This document shows positions 41,571-45,855 of a stretch of 45,855 bases of DNA, piece after piece. Origin of the DNA: VRUE01 sp036403515. Lineage in GTDB: Bacteria > Actinomycetota > Thermoleophilia > Solirubrobacterales > 70-9. The notes below the pieces were generated by a model that made no database searches, was not told the DNA's origin, and saw nothing but the letters and a program-made list of their open reading frames with translations. Where the stretch lies: contig DASWQV010000087.1 of assembly GCA_036403515.1 (NCBI GenBank), forward strand, positions 1 to 45,855, given 5' to 3'. The translations under genes were made by a program, and so were the position numbers. Positions within the stretch are counted from its first letter, which is position 1; each line of letters starts with the position of its first letter.

Positions 41571-43352
41571 TCAGCTCGCGTAGAGCTTCTCTATCTCCTG
41601 CTCGTGCTTGCTGGCGACGACGGCCCGCTTGACCTTTAGCGTCGGCGTCAGCTCGCCGGTTTCCTGCGAGAGGTCGCGGGGCAGAATCGCGACCTTCTTG
41701 ACCTGCTCCACCCGGGCGAACTTCTCGTTGATCGTCTCGACGTGGGCTTCGATCGCTTTTTGCACCTCGGGATTTTTTGCGAGTTCGGCGGGGTCCTCCG
41801 GCAGGCCGTGCTCCCTGGCATAGGCGACCGCGTCTTCAGGATCGAGCGTTACCAGGGCGACCAGGTAGGGCTTGCGGTCGCCGACGACGACGCACTGGGA
41901 GACGAGGGGGTGCTGCTTGATTTCGTTCTCGAGGTTGGCCGGGGTGATGTTCTTGCCGCCCGCGGTGATGATGATGTCCTTCTTGCGTCCGGTGATCTTG
42001 ATGAAACCGTCGGGGTCGATCTCGCCGATGTCGCCGGTGTGCAGCCAGCCGTCGACGATCGTCTCGCGGGTCGCCTCCTCGTTCTTGTAATAGCCCTGGA
42101 AGACGTTGGGCCCCTTGACAAGGATCTCGCCGTCGTCGGCGATTTTCACCTCGCAGCCCGGGAAGGGCTTGCCGATCGTGCCGACCTTGAAGTCCTCGGG
42201 GGAAGAGATCGTCGCCGCAGTGGAGGTCTCGGTCATTCCCCATCCCTCGAGCACGAGGACGCCGGCGGCGTCGAAGAAGCGCAGGATCTCGGGACTTATC
42301 GGAGCGGCGCCGGAGACGGCGAGGCGCACGTTGCCGCCGAAAAGGCCTCGAATCTTCGAGAGCACCTGCTTGTCGGCGAACTCATAGCTCTTGCGCAGCA
42401 GGAACCCCGGTCTGCGGCCGGCTCGTTCGGCGTCGCGCATCTTCTTGCCGGTCTCGATCGACCAGTTGAAGATCGCCTTCTTGAGGCCGCCCTCTTTCTC
42501 CATGCCGCTGCTGGCGGCGGTGTAGATCTTCTCGAAGATGCGCGGGACCGAGGGGAAGTAGGTCGGCCTCAGCTCGGCCAGGTTGGCGAGGATCTTCTGC
42601 GGGTCGCGCTCCCAATAGGCGAGGGTCGCGCCGAGGTCGAAGCTGCCGAACTGGATAAGCAGGGCGAAGGAGTGAGCCAGGGGGAGATAGAGGTAGGTGA
42701 GGTCTTCGCTCTCGACCACGCTGGCCTCGTTCACCATGTCGAGCATTGCCCGGTAGTTGCCGTGGCTGATCACACATCCCTTGGGCGGCCCTGTGGTGCC
42801 CGAGGTGTAGATGAAGGTGCAGATGTCAGCTGACGTGACCGATCGCCAGCGGGCCTCCCACTCGGCTGCGTCGCGCGAGTCGCCCCGGGCGGCCAGGGCT
42901 TCGAGTGAGATCGCGTCCTCGCTGGAGCCGGTCATCCGTACGACCTGCTCGAGCAGCGGCAGCTGGTCGCGGACGGCGCGGACCTTCTCCATCTGTTCCT
43001 CGTCCTCGACCACGACGATCTTGGCGTCGGAGTTCTCCAGCACGTACTGGCACTCCTCGGGCGAGTTGGTCTGGTAAATCGGCACGACGACGGCGCCGGC
43101 CGAGAGGGCGGCGAAGTCGAAGTAGGTCCACTCGGCGCGGGTGTTGGCGAGGATCGAGACCTTGTCGCCCTTCTCGACACCGAGATCGATCAGGCCAAGG
43201 GAGAGCGAGCGCACCGTCTCCAGCACTTGGTCGAAGCTGCGGTCGACCCATTCATCGCCTTGCTTGAAGCGGATGGCCGGGGCGTCGCCGTAGAGCCTGG
43301 CGGAGAGCGGCAGCAGGTCCGCCAGTGTGGCCGATTTGGTTCCCCGCTCCAT
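41571..43352 (-). CDS. Long-chain fatty acid-CoA ligase (FadD15-like)
   Basis: The 593-residue AMP-forming ligase activates fatty acids to acyl-CoA. The ATP-binding P-loop is YTSGTTGPPKG; further motifs are LEGWGMTET, LHTGDIGEID and GRKKDIIITAGGKNITP, and the catalytic Lys lies in GELTPTLKVKRA near residue 574. The overall form matches actinobacterial FadD15-type ligases used in lipid metabolism. It lies 24 bases downstream of a small HTH gene on the same strand, so both are probably co-transcribed. Confidence 0.94.
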   Translation of the reverse strand: MERGTKSATLADLLPLSARLYGDAPAIRFKQGDEWVDRSFDQVLETVRSLSLGLIDLGVEKGDKVSILANTRAEWTYFDFAALSAGAVVVPIYQTNSPEECQYVLENSDAKIVVVEDEEQMEKVRAVRDQLPLLEQVVRMTGSSEDAISLEALAARGDSRDAAEWEARWRSVTSADICTFIYTSGTTGPPKGCVISHGNYRAMLDMVNEASVVESEDLTYLYLPLAHSFALLIQFGSFDLGATLAYWERDPQKILANLAELRPTYFPSVPRIFEKIYTAASSGMEKEGGLKKAIFNWSIETGKKMRDAERAGRRPGFLLRKSYEFADKQVLSKIRGLFGGNVRLAVSGAAPISPEILRFFDAAGVLVLEGWGMTETSTAATISSPEDFKVGTIGKPFPGCEVKIADDGEILVKGPNVFQGYYKNEEATRETIVDGWLHTGDIGEIDPDGFIKITGRKKDIIITAGGKNITPANLENEIKQHPLVSQCVVVGDRKPYLVALVTLDPEDAVAYAREHGLPEDPAELAKNPEVQKAIEAHVETINEKFARVEQVKKVAILPRDLSQETGELTPTLKVKRAVVASKHEQEIEKLYAS

Positions 43353-43376
43353 GCGGGGAAGGAGTCTAGTTAAGAG

Positions 43377-43562
43377 TCAGCTGGGGCGAGCCTGCTGCGG
43401 TTGGCCCTGGACCGGGCCGCTGCGCAGCGAGCTCTGAAAGAGCGACTTGTCGATGCGGCCGTGGAAGATCGGCACGCCCATCTGCACGCATCTGCCGATC
43501 ACCTCCTGCCGCTTCATGTGAAGTTCCTCGGCAAGCTCGGACGGGGTGAGGTGATTGGCCAT
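43377..43562 (-). CDS. Small helix-turn-helix protein
   Basis: This is a 61-residue product. Residues 5-38 (LTPSELAEELHMKRQEVIGR and VQMGVPIFHGRIDK) look like a winged or excisionase-type HTH that chooses a helix start with TPSELAEEL and reads DNA with the next helix. The tail is Ser/Gln/Pro-rich. It is probably a DNA-binding regulator, perhaps of the acyl-CoA ligase gene beside it (inference). ATG 43562 and the promoter at 43600-43627 support it as a real gene. Confidence 0.75.
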   Translation of the reverse strand: MANHLTPSELAEELHMKRQEVIGRCVQMGVPIFHGRIDKSLFQSSLRSGPVQGQPQQARPS

Positions 43563-43599
43563 GGCAGACCTCCCAGGTCGTTGAAATTGGGTAGGCAGA

Positions 43600-43627
43600 T
43601 ATTTACCCCTCGTGGCGGACGTGTCAA
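43600..43627 (-). promoter_or_regulatory. Candidate sigma70-type promoter for the HTH-fadD pair
   Basis: On the minus strand a perfect -35 TTGACA (43622-43627) is followed after 16 bases by TAAATA (43600-43605), about 40 bases before the HTH gene ATG. The -35 is strong; the -10 is a partial match. Confidence 0.5.
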
Positions 43628-43682
43628 ACGGATGAGCGAGGTCTGCGGGAATCCCCGCATGCGGAGTCGCGATAATGCCGTG

Positions 43683-44420
43683 ATGCCCGCCGCGGTCCCC
43701 GATCGAGGAGCTGAGCCCGTCGCCGTGCCGATCCCTCGGCGCGGCCGAATATGGGTGATTCTCGGTCTCGCTCTTGCGATCGCCTCGCTCGGCTACGCGA
43801 TCGTCAACATCGCCACCCAGAAGGCGGGCCGGGACGTCGTTCGCCTTGCCGGCATCGCCGAAGCGCAGGAACTCTTCGGCGGCGTGCCCCAGGAAGGTGA
43901 CCGGCTCGGCTCCTCCGACGCCCCGGTCTCGATCCAGATCTTCAACGATCTGCAGTGCTCGAGCTGCCGTGACGACTTTCTAAGCACGATCCCCGGTCTG
44001 GTCAACGGCTATGTGCGGCCGGGGGGCGTGCAGTTGCTCTACCGGCACTACTCGGTCAGCGAAAGCCCGCAGGAGCTTGGGTTCTACGGCGCGGAAGCGG
44101 CGGCGGCACAGGGCTATGGCTGGCAGTACACCTATCTCTTCTTCCGCAATCAGAGCGAGGCCGAACGCTTCGGCATCGACCAGGACTACCTCGACTCGGT
44201 GGCGGGCGGGATCGAGGAACTCAACGAGCCGGAATGGTTGAGCTACCTCGAAGACAACGGCGGCTCGGACGGCTCGATCAGCAAGCAGCTCGAAAGCTAC
44301 GACGAACTCGGCACCGAGCTCGGCATTCGCACCCGCCAGGCGGCAATCGTCAACGGCCCGGGCGGCACCCGCACGCTTCAGGACGGCCCGAACCTGAGCC
44401 AGATCGAAGCCGTGCAGTAG
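43683..44420 (+). CDS. Membrane-anchored thioredoxin-fold (DsbA-like) protein
   Basis: From ATG 43683 the 245-residue product has one transmembrane helix (residues 22-44, GRIWVILGLALAIASLGYAI and on) and an outside domain with the redox motif CSSC at residues 92-95 in FNDLQCSSCRDDF. The surrounding pattern (APVSIQIFNDLQC) and later YTYLFFRNQ fit DsbA/DSBA-oxidoreductase proteins. It probably forms or shuffles disulfides in exported proteins. Start choice is uncertain: GTG 43680 and ATG 43632 are in frame and no ribosome-binding site is strong. Confidence 0.85.
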   Translation: MPAAVPDRGAEPVAVPIPRRGRIWVILGLALAIASLGYAIVNIATQKAGRDVVRLAGIAEAQELFGGVPQEGDRLGSSDAPVSIQIFNDLQCSSCRDDFLSTIPGLVNGYVRPGGVQLLYRHYSVSESPQELGFYGAEAAAAQGYGWQYTYLFFRNQSEAERFGIDQDYLDSVAGGIEELNEPEWLSYLEDNGGSDGSISKQLESYDELGTELGIRTRQAAIVNGPGGTRTLQDGPNLSQIEAVQ

Positions 44421-44453
44421 TTCCAGCTCCGGTCTGGGATAATCGGCGCCTCT

Positions 44454-44527
44454 CGGGGCGTGGCGCAGCCTGGTAGCGCGCACCGTTCGGGTCGGTGAGG
44501 TCCCCGGTTCAAATCCGGGCGCCCCGA
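44454..44527 (+). tRNA. tRNA-Pro, anticodon CGG
   Basis: The cloverleaf is complete: acceptor CGGGGCG/CGCCCCG, D arm around AGCCTGGTAGC, anticodon stem CACCG/CGGTG with loop TTCGGGT (anticodon CGG, reads CCG), T arm CCCGG-TTCAAAT-CCGGG and discriminator A. The 3' CCA is not encoded. It lies between the DsbA-like and glycoside hydrolase genes. Confidence 0.95.
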
Positions 44528-44590
44528 TGAGCTCTCTCCGCATTGGCATCCCGCGACTTTCGCCTGTCCGGAGGGTCATTGTGGGCACGC

Positions 44591-45706
44591 ATGCGCAGAT
44601 TCCTTCTCATACCCCTGACCGCGGCGCTGTTGGCGTTGACTCCGACGATGGCCGGGTCGGCGCTGGTCGTCGCGGCGCCGCACGGATTCATCGGCATCTC
44701 GCCGCAGGGCGAAACCAACCCCGAGGACTACGAATTGATGGAGCTGGCGGGCATCACGAGCGTGCGTCTGCCGATGAACTGGGGGGCCATCGAGGCCAGC
44801 CCCGACGAACGCTTCGAACCCGACTGGGACTGGTTCGACAGGCAGGTGACGCTGGCTGCCAAGCACGGGATGACCGTCTTCCCCTTCGTCTGGGGCACGC
44901 CGACATGGCTTTTGTCCACGCTCCGGGCCGAGCCGGTGGCAAATGCGGAGCAGCGCCGGGAGTGGGCCCGCTTTCTTCGTGACGCCGTCTACCGCTACGG
45001 CCCGCGGGGCAGCTTCTGGCGTGAAAACCGCGACCTGCCACGACTACCTGTCCGCCAGTGGGAAATCTGGAACGAGGAGAACATCATTACTTTCTCCCCT
45101 GAACCGGACCCGACCCGCTTCGCGCGCCTGATCGAAATCTCCGGCCGCCTCCTACACCGTGCCGACCCCGGCTCGACGGTGATCCTCGGCGGCCTCTTCG
45201 GTCGGCCGCTCCAGACCCCGCCCAATGTCCAGGCAGGCGCATTCCTCTCGCAGCTGTACCGGATCCCCGGGATCAAGCGTTACTTCGACGGCGTGGCGCT
45301 GCACCCATACGTGGCGGCCGCGAAAGCGATCCGGGGCGAGGTCGAAAACCTGCGGCGGGTGATGAGCGTCCACGGAGACGGGGCCACGCCTCTCTACGTG
45401 ACCGAGATGGGTTGGGGCTCCGATTCGTATGAGTCGCGTTGGGAGCGCGGGCCGCAAGGGCAGGCGCGCGAACTCGATACGGCGTTTTCCCTACTGGCAA
45501 ACAAGCAGCGGCGCTGGAACATCGGTGGCATCTGGTGGTTCTCGTGGACCGACCAGTCAGGCTCGTGCCAGTTCTGCGACTCCGCTGGCCTGCTCACCGG
45601 CGGCCGCGAAGCAAAGCCCTCCTGGTATCGCTTCAACGCCTGGACGGGGGGCGATGCTGCAACGGTGCCGCGCGCCTCCACCCGGGCGCTGCGCAACGGC
45701 CCGTAA
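44591..45706 (+). CDS. Secreted glycoside hydrolase (clan A, cellulase-like TIM barrel)
   Basis: ATG 44591 opens with a signal peptide (MRRFLLIPLTAALLALTP and on); TTG 44579, closer to GGAGGG at 44570-44575, is an alternative start. The 371-residue product is a single TIM-barrel domain. The acid/base Glu is in RQWEIWNEEN and the nucleophile Glu in LYVTEMGWGS, the strand-4 and strand-7 pair of clan GH-A enzymes. The best match by eye is the GH39/GH5-like group; the sugar substrate cannot be read. It ends just before an IS481-like element. Confidence 0.88.
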   Translation: MRRFLLIPLTAALLALTPTMAGSALVVAAPHGFIGISPQGETNPEDYELMELAGITSVRLPMNWGAIEASPDERFEPDWDWFDRQVTLAAKHGMTVFPFVWGTPTWLLSTLRAEPVANAEQRREWARFLRDAVYRYGPRGSFWRENRDLPRLPVRQWEIWNEENIITFSPEPDPTRFARLIEISGRLLHRADPGSTVILGGLFGRPLQTPPNVQAGAFLSQLYRIPGIKRYFDGVALHPYVAAAKAIRGEVENLRRVMSVHGDGATPLYVTEMGWGSDSYESRWERGPQGQARELDTAFSLLANKQRRWNIGGIWWFSWTDQSGSCQFCDSAGLLTGGREAKPSWYRFNAWTGGDAATVPRASTRALRNGP

Positions 45707-45749
45707 GCTCGGCCCTAGGTGTAGTTCCTAACAACGTTGTTCATCCGGG

Positions 45750-45794
45750 CCTCCTTGAAGGCTGGGGGTGCTGAAGCCACCCAGATCAAGGAGG
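45750..45794 (+). promoter_or_regulatory. Stem that can hide the transposase ribosome-binding site
   Basis: CCTCCTTGA at 45750-45758 pairs perfectly with TCAAGGAGG at 45786-45794, which contains the AAGGAGG site of the transposase. Inner GGGTG/CACCC pairs extend the hairpin. In a read-through transcript this would limit transposase translation. Confidence 0.6.
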
Positions 45795-45801
45795 ACACCG
45801 G

Positions 45802-45855
45802 ATGAAGCTGCACGGTAATGCCCGTACCTGCCCGAAGAGCAGGCGCCTGCTCGTA
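45802..45855 (+). CDS. IS481-family transposase (3' end outside window)
   Basis: Only 18 codons are visible: MKLHGNARTCPKSRRLLV, open to the last base. This matches the usual start of IS481 transposases (MKLH-x-NA ... R-x-x-LV), which are DDE enzymes with an N-terminal HTH. ATG 45802 is preceded by AAGGAGG at a 7-base spacing. Confidence 0.8.
   Translation, partial: MKLHGNARTCPKSRRLLV

Larger units (their letters stand above)
45720..45855 (+). mobile_element. IS481-like insertion sequence, left part
   Basis: The element starts with TGTAGTTCCTAACAACG at 45720 and includes the first 18 codons of a transposase. It is directly preceded by CCTAGG (45714-45719), matching the NCTAGN target that IS481 elements duplicate. 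A perfect 12-base palindrome AACAACGTTGTT (45730-45741) lies within the end. The right end is outside the window. Confidence 0.8.

Overview
This window is a GC-rich bacterial chromosome segment built around the transcription-translation core: the 3' part of rpoB, rpoC, the str genes (rpsG, rpsL, fusA, tuf), the complete S10-spc-alpha ribosomal protein block from rpsJ to rplQ, and a flanking set of housekeeping and envelope genes. GC content, many GTG starts, four-cysteine S4 and S14, and several small hypothetical families suggest a deep-branching actinobacterium, most likely Thermoleophilia/Solirubrobacterales. That placement is inference from protein character, not a database result.

Layout. 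1-6320: rpoB (5' end outside the window) and rpoC. 6321-10592: an accessory stretch with a secreted von Willebrand A protein, a secreted repeat protein, a flavin monooxygenase and a small membrane protein. 10305-12791: a minus-strand block, read from a membrane protein through rpsL, rpsG and a HAD-like hydrolase to the small membrane protein. It splits the normal rpsL-rpsG-fusA-tuf operon. 12870-16309: fusA and tuf on the plus strand. 16461-27659: rpsJ-rplC-rplD-rplW-rplB-rpsS-rplV-rpsC-rplP-rpmC-rpsQ-rplN-rplX-rplE-rpsN-rpsH-rplF-rplR-rpsE-rpmD-rplO-secY, mostly with 1-8 base overlaps. 27809-31990: adk, map and a secreted penicillin-acylase-family enzyme where infA is usually found. 32211-35136: rpmJ-rpsM-rpsK-rpsD-rpoA-rplQ. 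35281-38965 (minus): truA, ligA and surE. 38997-43562: a D-Ala-D-Ala carboxypeptidase, a patatin-like lipase, a long-chain acyl-CoA synthetase and a small helix-turn-helix protein. 43683-45706: a membrane-anchored thioredoxin-fold protein, tRNA-Pro(CGG) and a secreted glycoside hydrolase. The window ends inside the left part of an IS481-like insertion sequence.

The most unusual signals are repeats. (1) A 74-bp DNA repeat with inverted ends lies in the same reading frame inside three ribosomal protein genes, rpsQ, rplE and rpsE. It gives S17 an N-terminal tail, and L5 and S5 C-terminal tails, that share one acidic Ser/Ala peptide. (2) Two families of intergenic palindromes have conserved cores but stems that differ completely between copies while staying self-complementary. 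Family A is at 8808-8882 and 10233-10303. Family B is at 35139-35236 and 36039-36139; the second B copy supplies the last codons and stop of ligA. (3) Single large nested palindromes follow rpoC, secY and the penicillin acylase gene. Together these suggest an active system of small palindromic elements that has colonised gene ends, intergenic gaps and even ribosomal protein genes.
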